NCBI GenBank assembly: GCA_947289115.1
Contig: CAMYPG010000005.1
Coordinates: 7,692 to 71,691 of the forward strand
Length of the DNA: 64,000 bases
Direction of reading: 5' to 3'
DNA from: an uncultured Gardnerella sp.
Lineage (GTDB): Bacteria > Actinomycetota > Actinomycetes > Actinomycetales > Bifidobacteriaceae
Part shown: positions 8,329 through 18,471 of the stretch, in pieces
Position numbering within the stretch: the stretch's first letter is position 1
Layout: each line of letters starts with the position of its first letter
Notes under the pieces: generated by a model
The model's input: the letters and a program-made list of their open reading frames with translations, nothing else
What the model was told of the DNA's origin: nothing
Databases searched by the model: none
Translations under genes and position numbers: made by a program

Positions 8329-9102
8329 ATGACGGATATTACATTGATGACCTCTTGTGCCGCGCCTGCAAAAGTTTTGCCATCTTTGACTCTACTTTCG
8401 CATAGAGTGCGAGTGCTCCCAATGGAACCGTCTAGTATGCTTAAGATGCCAGAAAACACTATTCTTCTTGTAGATGCTAGAGAAGATTTATCTTTGGCGA
8501 AATCTTTATGCTCTATTGTTCGTGCTTCTAATTTAACAATGTCTGTTATCTTAATTCTTACAGAAGGAGGATTCACAGTTGTTAATGCATCTTGGGGCAT
8601 TAGTGATGTTATGCTGACAACCGCTTCTCCAGCCGAAGTAGAAGGTAGACTTAGACTAGCTTCTCAACGAGGTGGGTCGGCTGAATCTACTTCTAAAGAA
8701 CATGTAGCTGATTCTGGTAGCGTGGAAATTAACAGTAGTGGTCAAATGTGCTCTGGGGATTTAGTCGTAGATACGCAGAGTTACACAGTTAGCTTGCACG
8801 GAAAGCCTATTGATTTAGCGTATAAAGAATTTGAGCTTCTTAAATACTTTGTTCAGCATCCTCGGCGAGTATTCACTCGTGCTCACCTACTTCAAGAGGT
8901 TTGGGGTTACGATTATTACGGTGGAACTCGTACAGTGGATGTTCACATTCGTAGGTTACGCGCGAAATTAGGCGTTGAATATGAGCACGTTATTGGAACG
9001 GTTAGGAATGTTGGATATCGTTTCGATCCTTTAGAGTCTCAGGATGAAGTTGTAGATTCTACAGATTCTGATAATAATGATTCGTCGGCAGCTTCCGACT
9101 AG
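8329..9102 (+). CDS. glnR: GlnR-type atypical response regulator
   Basis: A 257-residue OmpR-family regulator. The N-terminal half is a receiver-like domain (ILLVDAREDLSLAKSLCSIV, then ILILTEGGF), and the C-terminal half is a winged helix: AYKEFELLKYFVQHPRRVFT, VWGYDYYGGTRTVDVH, IRRLRAKLG and IGTVRNVGYRF. The combination matches actinobacterial GlnR, the orphan regulator of nitrogen assimilation, rather than an ordinary two-component regulator, and no histidine kinase gene is adjacent. I chose ATG at 8329 because GGAGG lies 7-8 bases upstream; an in-frame ATG at 8221 would add 36 residues without a good ribosome-binding site. A Ser/Asp-rich tail ends the protein. That it controls nitrogen genes here is inference. 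Confidence 0.85.
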   Translation: MTDITLMTSCAAPAKVLPSLTLLSHRVRVLPMEPSSMLKMPENTILLVDAREDLSLAKSLCSIVRASNLTMSVILILTEGGFTVVNASWGISDVMLTTASPAEVEGRLRLASQRGGSAESTSKEHVADSGSVEINSSGQMCSGDLVVDTQSYTVSLHGKPIDLAYKEFELLKYFVQHPRRVFTRAHLLQEVWGYDYYGGTRTVDVHIRRLRAKLGVEYEHVIGTVRNVGYRFDPLESQDEVVDSTDSDNNDSSAASD

Positions 9103-9133
9103 AATTCCTGTAGCGGATTAGTGGTTTATTATA

Positions 9134-9835
9134 TTGGTTAAATTACAAAGCGTGAATAGTAGTCAAGAATCATCTTCCGATCCTAGAAAATCTAAAAAAA
9201 TCGCTAGGATGAGCGAAGAGTATAGGATTTTATGCGAAGAAATACCGAATCCAAAGTGTGCATTAAATTTTACAAATCCATTTGAACTACTAATAGCCAC
9301 TGTTCTTAGCGCACAAACCACTGATAGACGTGTAAATATTGTAACGGAACAACTTTTTAGAACTTATCCTACGCCAAAAGATTTAGCGCGCGCACCAATA
9401 TATAAGGTACAAGAGATCATCCATCAACTTGGATTTTATAGAGTAAAATCGCAGCATATTATAGAGCTTTCGCAAAAACTTATGGACGATTTCAATGGTG
9501 TAGTTCCAAATAATATGGATGATCTTACAAAACTTCCAGGTGTAGGAAGAAAAACAGCAAACGTTGTATTGGGCAATGCTTTTGGTATCCCAGGGTTTCC
9601 AGTAGATACCCACGTTATGCGTGTGACGTCAAGGCTTAGATGGAGAAGCGATTGGAAAATCGCTAAGTCAGATCCTATAAAAGTTGAGCGTGAAATTACA
9701 TCTTATTTTCCGCCAGAAGAATGGACTAATTTGTCTCACCGCCTTATTCTTCATGGTAGAAAAATATGTACAGCTAGAAATCCGCATTGTGCTGACTGCC
9801 CTCTAAGATTTCTGTGCCCATCTGTTTCGCTGTAG
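9134..9835 (+). CDS. nth: Endonuclease III (DNA glycosylase/AP lyase)
   Basis: Removes oxidised pyrimidines and cleaves the abasic site. The 233-residue protein has the helix-hairpin-helix LPGVGRKTANVVL with the catalytic lysine, the catalytic aspartate in PVDTHVMRV, and the C-terminal iron-sulfur loop with cysteines spaced C-x6-C-x2-C-x5-C in CTARNPHCADCPLRFLC. The listed start is a TTG at 9134; an ATG at residue 24 (MSEEYRI) is an alternative that would still keep the whole domain. It follows glnR by 31 bases and may share its transcript. Confidence 0.93.
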   Translation: MVKLQSVNSSQESSSDPRKSKKIARMSEEYRILCEEIPNPKCALNFTNPFELLIATVLSAQTTDRRVNIVTEQLFRTYPTPKDLARAPIYKVQEIIHQLGFYRVKSQHIIELSQKLMDDFNGVVPNNMDDLTKLPGVGRKTANVVLGNAFGIPGFPVDTHVMRVTSRLRWRSDWKIAKSDPIKVEREITSYFPPEEWTNLSHRLILHGRKICTARNPHCADCPLRFLCPSVSL

Positions 9836-9839
9836 CTAT

Positions 9840-9885
9840 GTTGTAGGTTTTGTTGTAGGTTTTGTCGTAGGTTTTGTCGTGGTTG
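9840..9885 (+). repeat. 12-base tandem repeat after nth
   Basis: GTTGTAGGTTTT, GTTGTAGGTTTT, GTCGTAGGTTTT and a decaying fourth unit follow directly after the nth stop codon. Each unit carries a TAG. The copies are nearly identical, suggesting recent slippage. No hairpin potential. Confidence 0.8.
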
Positions 9886-10016
9886 CGTTGTGGTTGTCGT
9901 AACGGATTTTTCTAATATCTCATATAATTAACTTTTAGAATCTTTTTAGGGTATTTTTAGATTATTTTCTGCATAAATTCTACGTATGATTCAATCGATG
10001 ATATACACTGTTGGCT

Positions 10017-11600
10017 ATGTCTGAATTTGAAAGATACTCATCTGGATCACATATGAGAAAAGCACGTTATGCAAAAAAAGCTAAAAAAGGCGTGTCCTCG
10101 TGGGTTATTTTTATAGTCTTAATTGCCATTATGTCTGTTGTTGCATGGGGTGGATGGCGATTTTTAGATGGAAGATCAATAGTTCCAGAAAGTATTGTTC
10201 CGGCATCAAGCTCAGTTTTAAAAATAGGCTTGCGTACAGCCCCAGCATCCTTAGATATTAGGACTGACGACAGTGATTCACTGCAACAAGCTCTTATTGA
10301 AAACGTTTATGAAACACTTATTAAACGAGATGGCAATAATGCTTTAAAACCAGGTCTTGCTCAGTCTTGGAGCGTATCTTCCGACGGTTTGAATTATAAG
10401 TTTAGGATTCGTTCAGGCGTGAAGTTTGCAAATGGAGACGTAATGGACTCTGGCTCCGTACTGCAATCACTTCAACAAGGTATTACAAAAAGCTATCCAG
10501 GCTATGAAAAGTTGACGAATATTACAAGCGTATCTAACTCAGGACCTGATATTCTAAACGTTTCATTAAAAATGCCAGATCCATTACTGCTGCGAAGATT
10601 AGCAGGTAGAGCTGGGATTGTATATGACACTCGCGCTTCATTAAACTACGCTTCGGACGCTATGGGAACAGGACCTTTTAAAGTTAACGGTTATAGTAAA
10701 GGTTCAGACCTTGTTCTTGTGAGAAACGACAAATATTGGGGTACAGCATCTGGCTGCGCTAGCATAACTCTTAAATACTTTAATGACGATACATCTTTAG
10801 CAAATGCCATGCAGAATGGCGATATTCAAATGGCTGTTCCTCTTGATGGCAATGAAAACAAACGTATGGCGTCAATGCCAAATACTCAACTTGTTGAAGG
10901 TCAGAGCACTAGAATACGAATGATTGCTTATAACACTGGAATATCGTCTATTTTCTGCGATCAGCACGTTCGTAGAGCAAGCAGTTACGCAATGGATATA
11001 AACACTGTTTTATCGGCTGATCCATTTGGTGGTCAAATTGTGCGCGGACCAATTTCCCCATTGTCGCCAGGATACGAGGATTTAAGCGGAACTTATCCAC
11101 ACGATCCTCAAAAAGCTCGATCTCTATTCTCATATTTCTCTGCTGCCTACCTTGGTAAAATTACATTCCTCGTACCTCTTGGAATGAGCAATATTGGTAA
11201 TGCGCTTGGTTCTCAGTTAAATGCTACCGGCGGTTTCCGTGTGAATGTCGAAGAAGTAGATGAGAACACTATGAAACAGCGAATTCATGATGGTAAATAT
11301 GACTTAGCACTCACATGGATGAATCACACTTTGGATTCTGGAGCGTATGCAGACACAAAGTCTACTTATTTGTTCCAAGATCATGAGTCTCAGAAATATT
11401 TTGCCCAAGCAATGAAATCGACCAATGCAGAAGGATATGAGTCAAATATCAAACAGTATGCTAGAGAGTTGAATAATTACGCTGTTTCGAACTGGATGTA
11501 TGCGCGAAAGAGCATTGTGGTAGCTAAATCTAATGTTAGTGGATATCCTACAAACATGACTGATCAGCTTTTGCCATTGCATGATGTAAGCGTAAAGTAA
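10017..11600 (+). CDS. ABC transporter substrate-binding protein, family 5 (peptide/oligosaccharide type)
   Basis: An extracytoplasmic binding protein of solute-binding family 5, about 527 residues. After a basic N-terminus there is one membrane segment (SWVIFIVLIAIMSVVAWGG, about residues 30-48). No lipobox cysteine is present, so it is probably membrane-anchored rather than a lipoprotein. The mature part shows the family signatures: ALIENVYETLIKRDG, LKPGLAQSWSVSSDG, YKFRIRSGVKFANGD and YATDAMGTGPF-like MGTGPFKVNGY. No permease or ATPase genes are adjacent, so the partner transporter is elsewhere. ATG at 10017 is chosen; a TTG two codons earlier is possible. The ligand cannot be deduced. Confidence 0.85.
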   Translation: MSEFERYSSGSHMRKARYAKKAKKGVSSWVIFIVLIAIMSVVAWGGWRFLDGRSIVPESIVPASSSVLKIGLRTAPASLDIRTDDSDSLQQALIENVYETLIKRDGNNALKPGLAQSWSVSSDGLNYKFRIRSGVKFANGDVMDSGSVLQSLQQGITKSYPGYEKLTNITSVSNSGPDILNVSLKMPDPLLLRRLAGRAGIVYDTRASLNYASDAMGTGPFKVNGYSKGSDLVLVRNDKYWGTASGCASITLKYFNDDTSLANAMQNGDIQMAVPLDGNENKRMASMPNTQLVEGQSTRIRMIAYNTGISSIFCDQHVRRASSYAMDINTVLSADPFGGQIVRGPISPLSPGYEDLSGTYPHDPQKARSLFSYFSAAYLGKITFLVPLGMSNIGNALGSQLNATGGFRVNVEEVDENTMKQRIHDGKYDLALTWMNHTLDSGAYADTKSTYLFQDHESQKYFAQAMKSTNAEGYESNIKQYARELNNYAVSNWMYARKSIVVAKSNVSGYPTNMTDQLLPLHDVSVK

Positions 11601-11732
11601 ATCCAAGATTATTTCAGGAATATAAGTGCGTGTAGTTTAGGATTAGTCGCAAGCAACCGTTGATTTGAATAATTTTTACAAATATTTGTAAAAATATTGA
11701 CGTTGTCGCGCTGAGTTTCTAATATTCAGTTC

Positions 11733-14492
11733 ATGAGCGAACAGGATAATAACACAGTAAAACACGCACATTTAACGCCTCTTCCTAACAAAGTTGGCGT
11801 TGATGGTCTTGAAGACAAATGGCGTAGTAATTGGGAAGAAGCTAAGACTTACGCATTCCATAATTCTCGCGATCGTAAGGCAGTATATTCTATCGATACT
11901 CCACCTCCAACAGTTAGTGGTCATTTGCATGTTGGTCACGTATTCTCTTACACGCATACTGATGTGATTGCGCGATATAAGCGTATGCAAGGTTTTGACG
12001 TTTTCTACCCAATGGGTTGGGATGATAACGGCTTGCCAACAGAGCGCCGCGTGCAGAATTATTACGGTGTGCGAGTGGATACTTCGTTGAAGTATGACCC
12101 TGATTTTAAGCCGCCTTTTGAAGGCACTGAAGGCAAGAAGATTGAAGCTAAGGATCAGGTTCCTGTAAGCAGACAGAACTTTATTGAGCTTTGTGAACGC
12201 CTAACTTCCCAAGATGAGAAGCTTTTTGAAGCTTTGTGGCGTAGGCTTGGTCTTTCTGTTGATTGGTCGCAAACCTACCATACTATTGGCGAGCAGCCTC
12301 GCCGAGTTGCACAAAAAGCATTCTTGCGCAATCTTGCTCGTGGAGAGGCTTATCAGAAAGACGCTCCAGGCTTGTGGGATGTTACATTCCAGACTGCTGT
12401 TGCGCAAGCAGAGCTTGAAGCGCGCGAGTACCCTGGTTTCTATCATAAGATTGCGTTCCGTTTTGAAGATGGTACGCCAATCTACATTGAAACTACGCGC
12501 CCAGAATTGCTTGCTGCTTGCACATCTTTGATTGCGCACCCAGACGATGAGCGTTACAAGAAGTATTTTGGCAAGGAAGTTTACTCACCGCTGTTTAAGG
12601 TGAAGGTTCCGATTTTGGCGCATCCTGCAGCTCAAATGGACAAGGGTGCTGGCATTGCAATGTGCTGCACTTTTGGTGATGTAACAGACGTTGAGTGGTG
12701 GCGCGATTTGAGTTTGCCAACTCGACCAATCATTCAGCGAAACGGCCGCATTGTAATGACTACTCCTGATTGGATTACGGACGAGTCTGGCCGCGAAATG
12801 TTCGAGAAGATTGCTGGCAAAACCACGTTCTCTGCTCGCAAGGAAGTTGTTGAAGCTTTGCAAGCAGCTGGAGATATGGAAGGCGAACCAAAGCCAACAA
12901 AGCGTATGACGAACTTCTACGAAAAGGGCGATAAGCCTTTGGAAATCGTCACTTCTCGCCAGTGGTATTTAAAGAACGGCGGTACGGACGAAAAGCTGAA
13001 CGCTGAGCTTATTGAGCGCGGTAAGGAACTTAACTTCCATCCAGACTTTATGCGCGTGCGCTATGAGAATTGGGTTCACGGTTTGAATGGCGACTGGCTT
13101 ATTTCTCGCCAGCGCTTCTTCGGCGTGCCATTCCCATTATGGTACCCAGTAAACGAAAATGGGGAAGTAGATTACGAGCATCCTTTGACGCCTAGCGAAG
13201 ATCGTTTGCCAATCGACCCAACTATTGATGTTCCAGAAGGCTTTGATGAATCTCAGCGAGACCAGCCAAACGGCTTTACAGCTGAGCAAGACATTATGGA
13301 CACTTGGGCTACATCTTCCTTAACTCCACAAATTGTGACTCGTTGGGAAGAGCCAGGTGAGGAAAATCAAGCTTTGTTTAAGGCTACTTTCCCAATGGAT
13401 TTGCGTCCACAAGGCCAGGATATTATTCGTACTTGGCTGTTTAGTACGGTTGATCGTGCGCATCTTGAAAACGGCTGCTTGCCTTGGAAGCACGCTGCGC
13501 TTTCTGGCTGGATTCTTGATCCTGACCATAAGAAGATGTCTAAATCTAAGGGCAACGTGGTTGTGCCAAATAAGCCAATCGAAGAGTTTGGTGCGGATGC
13601 TGTGCGTTACTGGGCAACTTCTGCAAAACTTGGCTTGGATGCAACTTATGACGAAGGTCAGATGAAGATTGGTCGCCGCTTGGCAATTAAGCTTTTGAAC
13701 GCTACGAAGTTTGCGCTCGCAATTGGTCGCGAAAACGAGGAGCATCAGGTTCTTGAGTCTGCCAGCGCGGATTGGGATTTTGCAGACGTTACGGAAGTAT
13801 TGGATCGCTCTGTTATGGCAAAGCTTGCATCCGTTATTCGTACCGCAACTGATGCGCTTGAATCTTACGAGCATTCCAAGGCTTTGGAAGCAATCGAAAC
13901 ATTCTTCTGGGAGTTCTGCGACGATTACATTGAGCTTGCAAAGAATCGTGCTTATGGTACTGCAGAATCAACTGGACGCACTCCAAGTGAAGCTGCTGTG
14001 AAGTCTGCTCGTACAACTCTTGGTCTTGCACTCGACGCTTTGGCTCGCTTGCTTGCTCCTTACTTGCCTTACGCTACTGAAGAAGTGTGGAGCTGGATGC
14101 ATGACGGCGAAGGATCCGTGCATCGTGCTAGCTGGCCATGCGCTAAGGCGTATGAGGCTGCTGCAAACGGAGTTTCTGCAGACACTTTGGCTTACGCGGG
14201 TGAAGCTTTGGCTGCTTTGCGCAAGATTAAGTCTGAAGCAAAAGTTTCTATGAAGACTCCTATTTTGCAAGTAACTTTGAACGTAGCAGAAAACGCTTAT
14301 AAGTCTGTTGAGGAGACTTTGGATGACGTTGCGGAAGCGGGACGCGTTACTGGAGAAGTAAAGCTTAACGCTGTTAAGTCTGCGGATGCTGGCGATTCTT
14401 CTGAATCTGAATCTGCGGAATCTGAAGCAACTAATGTAAATGTTTCTGTTGCTCAAAGCGAACTCGGTGAAGCTCCTGCAAAAAAGAAGTAG
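11733..14492 (+). CDS. valS: Valyl-tRNA synthetase
   Basis: Charges tRNA-Val. The 919-residue class I synthetase carries the HIGH-type motif as SGHLHVGH near residue 58 and the KMSKS motif in KKMSKSKGN near residue 610. The editing domain lies between them, and the anticodon-binding domain follows, with LAPYLPYATEEVWSW. The tail is acidic and Ser/Glu-rich before ending in KKK. ATG at 11733 is the first plausible start; no T-box leader was seen upstream. Closed by the terminator at 14527. Confidence 0.97.
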   Translation: MSEQDNNTVKHAHLTPLPNKVGVDGLEDKWRSNWEEAKTYAFHNSRDRKAVYSIDTPPPTVSGHLHVGHVFSYTHTDVIARYKRMQGFDVFYPMGWDDNGLPTERRVQNYYGVRVDTSLKYDPDFKPPFEGTEGKKIEAKDQVPVSRQNFIELCERLTSQDEKLFEALWRRLGLSVDWSQTYHTIGEQPRRVAQKAFLRNLARGEAYQKDAPGLWDVTFQTAVAQAELEAREYPGFYHKIAFRFEDGTPIYIETTRPELLAACTSLIAHPDDERYKKYFGKEVYSPLFKVKVPILAHPAAQMDKGAGIAMCCTFGDVTDVEWWRDLSLPTRPIIQRNGRIVMTTPDWITDESGREMFEKIAGKTTFSARKEVVEALQAAGDMEGEPKPTKRMTNFYEKGDKPLEIVTSRQWYLKNGGTDEKLNAELIERGKELNFHPDFMRVRYENWVHGLNGDWLISRQRFFGVPFPLWYPVNENGEVDYEHPLTPSEDRLPIDPTIDVPEGFDESQRDQPNGFTAEQDIMDTWATSSLTPQIVTRWEEPGEENQALFKATFPMDLRPQGQDIIRTWLFSTVDRAHLENGCLPWKHAALSGWILDPDHKKMSKSKGNVVVPNKPIEEFGADAVRYWATSAKLGLDATYDEGQMKIGRRLAIKLLNATKFALAIGRENEEHQVLESASADWDFADVTEVLDRSVMAKLASVIRTATDALESYEHSKALEAIETFFWEFCDDYIELAKNRAYGTAESTGRTPSEAAVKSARTTLGLALDALARLLAPYLPYATEEVWSWMHDGEGSVHRASWPCAKAYEAAANGVSADTLAYAGEALAALRKIKSEAKVSMKTPILQVTLNVAENAYKSVEETLDDVAEAGRVTGEVKLNAVKSADAGDSSESESAESEATNVNVSVAQSELGEAPAKKK

Positions 14493-14526
14493 TTGCAAGT
14501 AGTCGAAAATAATTAGTCGCAAAACA

Positions 14527-14564
14527 AAAGCGCTGGAAGTCAATCTTCGACTCCAGCGCTTTTT
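14527..14564 (+). terminator. Rho-independent terminator of valS
   Basis: AAAGCGCTGGA pairs with TCCAGCGCTTT around a 14-base loop, with a T run after it. Confidence 0.9.
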
Positions 14565-14612
14565 GTGTATTGTAAATACTAAGCATCGCGCGGTAACGCT
14601 AGACTGTAAACC

Positions 14613-16409
14613 ATGAATCCAGAAAGCTTAAGTGAATTAATTGAAAAAATTGCTAAAGATTTAGTAGCAAGCGGTAAAGCTGGCAATCTAACAGAAGATT
14701 TGATTCCTGCTGCCGAAAAACTTGCAGTTATGCGACCAAAAGATCGCGCACACGGCGATTGGGCTACAAACGTTGCTATGCAACTCGCTAAAAAAGCTGG
14801 TATGAAGCCTCACGATTTAGCTGAACTTTTTGCCGAGCGTTTGCAAGAAGCAGAAGGTATTGCGCGCGTAGAAGTGGCAGGCCCTGGCTTTATTAACATA
14901 ACGCTTGATTCTGCTTCTGCAGCGGCTGTTGTTGACGAAGTATTAAAACATGGCGCGGATTTTGGCAAAAATACGCATTTAAGCGGCAAAACTTTGAATC
15001 TTGAGTTTGTTTCCGCAAACCCAACTGGTCCAATCCACATTGGTGGAACTCGCTGGGCTGCGGTTGGCGATTCTATGGCTCGAGTCTTGGAAGCGAACGG
15101 CGCAAAAGTTGTGCGCGAATACTACTTCAACGATCATGGTGAGCAAATCAACCGTTTTGCTAAGTCTTTAGTTGCTGCAGCTCATGGCGAAGAAACGCCT
15201 GCAGATGGCTACAAAGGCGCGTATATTAACGAAATCGCGGACGCTGTTATAAAAGAAGCAAATGCGGACGGTGTTGACGTTCTTTCTTTGCCACGAATTG
15301 ATCTTGGAAAAGATGAAGAAGGTTTGCCTCTTGGCGAAGGCGATTCCGAGCAGCGCGAAGAGTTCCGCAAGCGCGCAGTTCCAATGATGTTTGCGGAAAT
15401 TCGCAAGTCGATGCACGATTTTCGTGTGAAATTCGACGTGTGGTTCCATGAAAACAGCTTGTACGAGGATGGCGAAGTTGAGCGCGCTATTGCAGACTTG
15501 CGTTCTCGCGGAGACATTTTCGAAAAAGATGGCGCGACTTGGTTCGAATCAACTAAGCATGGCGACGACAAGGATCGCGTAATTATTAAGTCCGACGGCA
15601 ATTACGCCTACTTTGCTGCAGATATCGCATACTATCGCAACAAGCGTCACCGCGAACAGAATCCTGCAGACATAGCAATCTACATGCTCGGCGCGGATCA
15701 TCACGGCTATATTGGCAGAATGATGGCAATGTGCGCGGCTTTTGGAGACAATCCTGGCGAAAATATGCAGATTCTTATTGGCCAGATGGTAAATGTTATG
15801 AAGGATGGCAAGCCTGTGCGCATGAGCAAGCGTGCTGGAAACGTTATTACTATTGACGATTTAGTTGATGCAATTGGCGTTGACGCTTCGCGCTACTCAC
15901 TTGCTCGCACAGATTACAACACAAGCGTTGATATCGATTTGGATTTGCTTGCTTCTCACAGCAACGATAATCCTGTGTATTATGTGCAATACGCTCACGC
16001 ACGCAGCTGCAATGTGGCTCGTAACGCGGCAGACGCTGGAATTAGTGCAGACGGAGCTGATTTAAGCTTGCTTAATACTGAGGCAGATGGCGAAGTACTT
16101 GCTGCTTTGGCTCAATGGCCTGCAGCTCTTGCACAAGCTGGCGATTTGCGCGCTCCTCACCGCGTTGCGCATTATCTTGAGGATTTGGCAGCAAGCTACC
16201 ACAAGTGGTACAACCTTGAGCGCGTAGTGCCAATGGAGTTGAGCGACCCAGAAAATCGATTGCCAGAGGCAGAGCGTGAAGCTCAGCGCATTGCAAAGTG
16301 CCCAGAGCCAGCACGCGCTGCAGCTCGCTTAAAGCTTAACGATGCTGTGCGTACTGTAATTGCAACTGGTCTTGATTTGCTTGGAGTTTCTGCTCCAGAC
16401 AAGATGTGA
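14613..16409 (+). CDS. argS: Arginyl-tRNA synthetase
   Basis: Charges tRNA-Arg. The 598-residue enzyme has the N-terminal additional domain, the HIGH-type motif as NPTGPIHIGGTRWAA near residue 135, the RMSKRAGN segment replacing KMSKS near residue 408, and the C-terminal anticodon domain with HYLEDLAASYHKWYN. The length is typical. ATG at 14613 lies about 50 bases after the valS terminator, so it is likely to have its own promoter in that gap. Closed by the hairpin at 16432. Confidence 0.97.
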   Translation: MNPESLSELIEKIAKDLVASGKAGNLTEDLIPAAEKLAVMRPKDRAHGDWATNVAMQLAKKAGMKPHDLAELFAERLQEAEGIARVEVAGPGFINITLDSASAAAVVDEVLKHGADFGKNTHLSGKTLNLEFVSANPTGPIHIGGTRWAAVGDSMARVLEANGAKVVREYYFNDHGEQINRFAKSLVAAAHGEETPADGYKGAYINEIADAVIKEANADGVDVLSLPRIDLGKDEEGLPLGEGDSEQREEFRKRAVPMMFAEIRKSMHDFRVKFDVWFHENSLYEDGEVERAIADLRSRGDIFEKDGATWFESTKHGDDKDRVIIKSDGNYAYFAADIAYYRNKRHREQNPADIAIYMLGADHHGYIGRMMAMCAAFGDNPGENMQILIGQMVNVMKDGKPVRMSKRAGNVITIDDLVDAIGVDASRYSLARTDYNTSVDIDLDLLASHSNDNPVYYVQYAHARSCNVARNAADAGISADGADLSLLNTEADGEVLAALAQWPAALAQAGDLRAPHRVAHYLEDLAASYHKWYNLERVVPMELSDPENRLPEAEREAQRIAKCPEPARAAARLKLNDAVRTVIATGLDLLGVSAPDKM

Positions 16410-16431
16410 TTTAGCGCATTTGCCCTTTATT

Positions 16432-16464
16432 TAGGACGCTAGCTTTTATGTTAGCGTCCTTTTA
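16432..16464 (+). terminator. Rho-independent terminator of argS
   Basis: AGGACGCTA pairs with TAGCGTCCT around a short T-rich loop, followed by TTTATTTTT. Confidence 0.88.
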
Positions 16465-16622
16465 TTTTTACAAAAAGACACGCGCGAAATTGCAAATTTT
16501 TTTCGATTAAGTACATGCGATTTATTAATATACCCCCTAATATTATTTTTCGGTTTCAGTTTTGTTATTCAATGCGTTAAATAATATGCTTAAACAATTT
16601 TCACCATATAGGAGGTGTAAGC

Positions 16623-18179
16623 ATGAGCGTCACAACACAAAGTGTCAGCACAGACAGTGCCCCGAAAAAAAGGAACTTGACAATTATTGAATCCGCGTAC
16701 GTGGCGGTCATGTTGTTTGGCATGTTCTTTGGCGCTGGAAACCTGATTTTCCCAGTATTCCTTGGTGCTAACGCAGGAAACAATTCTGCGCCTGCGGCAA
16801 TCGGCTTTATTGTTACTGGCGTTGGCTTGCCATTGCTAGGCGTTACTGCTCTTGCAATGAGTCGCGCAAACGGTCTTTTTGAACTTTCAAGCAAAGCTAG
16901 CAAAAAATACGGCATGTTCTTTACATGCGTTCTTTATTTAACAATCGGCCCGTTCTTTGCAATTCCGCGCTGTGCAACAACTTCATACACTGTTGGCTTG
17001 GAACGAATTATTCCGCAAGACGGAAATGGGCAATTGTACTTGTTCTTGTTCTCTGTAGTGTTCTTTGCGCTCGCGTTCTTCTTTGCTATGAAACCAAGCG
17101 GCATACTCACGTGGGTTGGTAAAGTTCTTACGCCAATCTTCCTTGTATTCCTAGCGATTTTGGTATTTACTGCACTATTTTCCCCTATAAGCGGTGCTTC
17201 TTCAGATGCTGCTCCTATGGGAAATTACGTTAATAAGTCATTCTTTACAGGATTCTTAGATGGCTACAACACAATGGATGCTTTAGCTAGCTTGGCATTT
17301 GGAATTGTGGTTGTTAGCACAATTCGCCAGTTTGGTGTAAAAGATCCTAAAGATGTGGCAGTGAATACTGCTCGCTCTGGATTCTTTAGCTGCTTGCTAA
17401 TGGCTTTGATTTACGTTGCAATTGTTGTTGTTGGTGTGCGTAGCCGCGCTCTGTTCCCACCTGCGGAAAATGGTGGCGTAACTTTGGCACAAGTTGCACG
17501 TTATCATCTTGGAAATGCTGGCTTATTCGTGCTTGCTGCAACTGTAACGCTTGCATGCTTAAAGACTGCGGTTGGATTAATCGTAAGCTGCTCGGAAACC
17601 TTCTCTAAGTTATTCCCTAAGGGTCCTAGCTACCGTGTTTGGGCTGTATTGATTACGCTTGTTTCGTTTGGTCTTGCAAACTTTGGATTGAGCGCAATTA
17701 TCGAATACGCGGTTCCAGTATTGATGTTCTTGTATCCACTGTCAATCGTATTGATTCTTTTGGCTTTGTGCGGTCGACTTTTTGGAAATTCCAAAGTCGT
17801 GTATTCTTGGACACTTGGTTTTACTGGTGTTGCAGCTGTATTTGACTTTTTGAATAGTTTGCCAACAGGTTTGCGCAATGCATTGCATATGAACGATATG
17901 TTGATTGTTGCTCAAAACTGGTTGCCGTTCTCGGAATTTGGCATGGCTTGGGTTTGCCCTGCTGTTGTTGGATTTGTTGTTGGCTATGTTCGCATGGTTA
18001 TATGTGACAACAAAGGTATGGAAGAAGTGGCTCGTGTAGCTGCTGGCCCAGATCTTGAAGGTAGTGTTGCTAATAGCGATGACTATTCTTCAAGCGATGC
18101 TGATTTTGACGAGTCGGATGCGTTCGCTGTATCTGCTAAGTCTACTGTTGACGAGCCTAATTTTGGCAATCAATCCTAG
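16623..18179 (+). CDS. brnQ: Branched-chain amino acid transport protein (LIVCS family)
   Basis: Sodium-coupled uptake of leucine, isoleucine and valine. The 518-residue protein has about twelve membrane segments and the family signatures MLFGMFFGAGNLIFP near residue 37, GPFFAIPRCATTSYTVG near residue 115, and DGYNTMDALASLAFG near residue 217. The C-terminal 55 residues are hydrophilic, Ser/Asp-rich and likely cytoplasmic. A strong AGGAGGTG ribosome-binding site precedes ATG at 16623. Monocistronic between two hairpin terminators. Confidence 0.95.
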   Translation: MSVTTQSVSTDSAPKKRNLTIIESAYVAVMLFGMFFGAGNLIFPVFLGANAGNNSAPAAIGFIVTGVGLPLLGVTALAMSRANGLFELSSKASKKYGMFFTCVLYLTIGPFFAIPRCATTSYTVGLERIIPQDGNGQLYLFLFSVVFFALAFFFAMKPSGILTWVGKVLTPIFLVFLAILVFTALFSPISGASSDAAPMGNYVNKSFFTGFLDGYNTMDALASLAFGIVVVSTIRQFGVKDPKDVAVNTARSGFFSCLLMALIYVAIVVVGVRSRALFPPAENGGVTLAQVARYHLGNAGLFVLAATVTLACLKTAVGLIVSCSETFSKLFPKGPSYRVWAVLITLVSFGLANFGLSAIIEYAVPVLMFLYPLSIVLILLALCGRLFGNSKVVYSWTLGFTGVAAVFDFLNSLPTGLRNALHMNDMLIVAQNWLPFSEFGMAWVCPAVVGFVVGYVRMVICDNKGMEEVARVAAGPDLEGSVANSDDYSSSDADFDESDAFAVSAKSTVDEPNFGNQS

Positions 18180-18223
18180 TGACTAATTCATATTTATTTG
18201 TATAGATAGTTGTAATAATAAAT

Positions 18224-18274
18224 AATCGCCATATTTTGGTGCGTATTTTACGTAACAAGATATGGCGATTTTTT
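18224..18274 (+). terminator. Rho-independent terminator of brnQ
   Basis: AATCGCCATAT pairs with ATATGGCGATT across a 29-base loop, with TTTT after it. It is the last core-genome feature before the accessory patch. Its loop contains TACGTAA, which recurs at about 18367 and 18429. Confidence 0.8.
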
Positions 18275-18471
18275 GATTTTTCTTTTAAGAAAATAATGTT
18301 ATTTTTAGCAATAAAACGATATTGTTGAACCACAGTGTAGTGAAGATGTTAGGGCGATTTACGTTTTACGTAATGTTTTATTTTGTAAAAAACAAGAATC
18401 AATATTTGTAATACAAAAATTTTGTTGTACGTAATTATTGCTGGGTATGAGCTAAAGGAGGCTGATTAATT

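Noticed and set aside
11601..11732. Possible T-box leader before valS
   Set aside because: Only 132 bases, with no specifier stem, no T-box sequence and no terminator/antiterminator pair visible.
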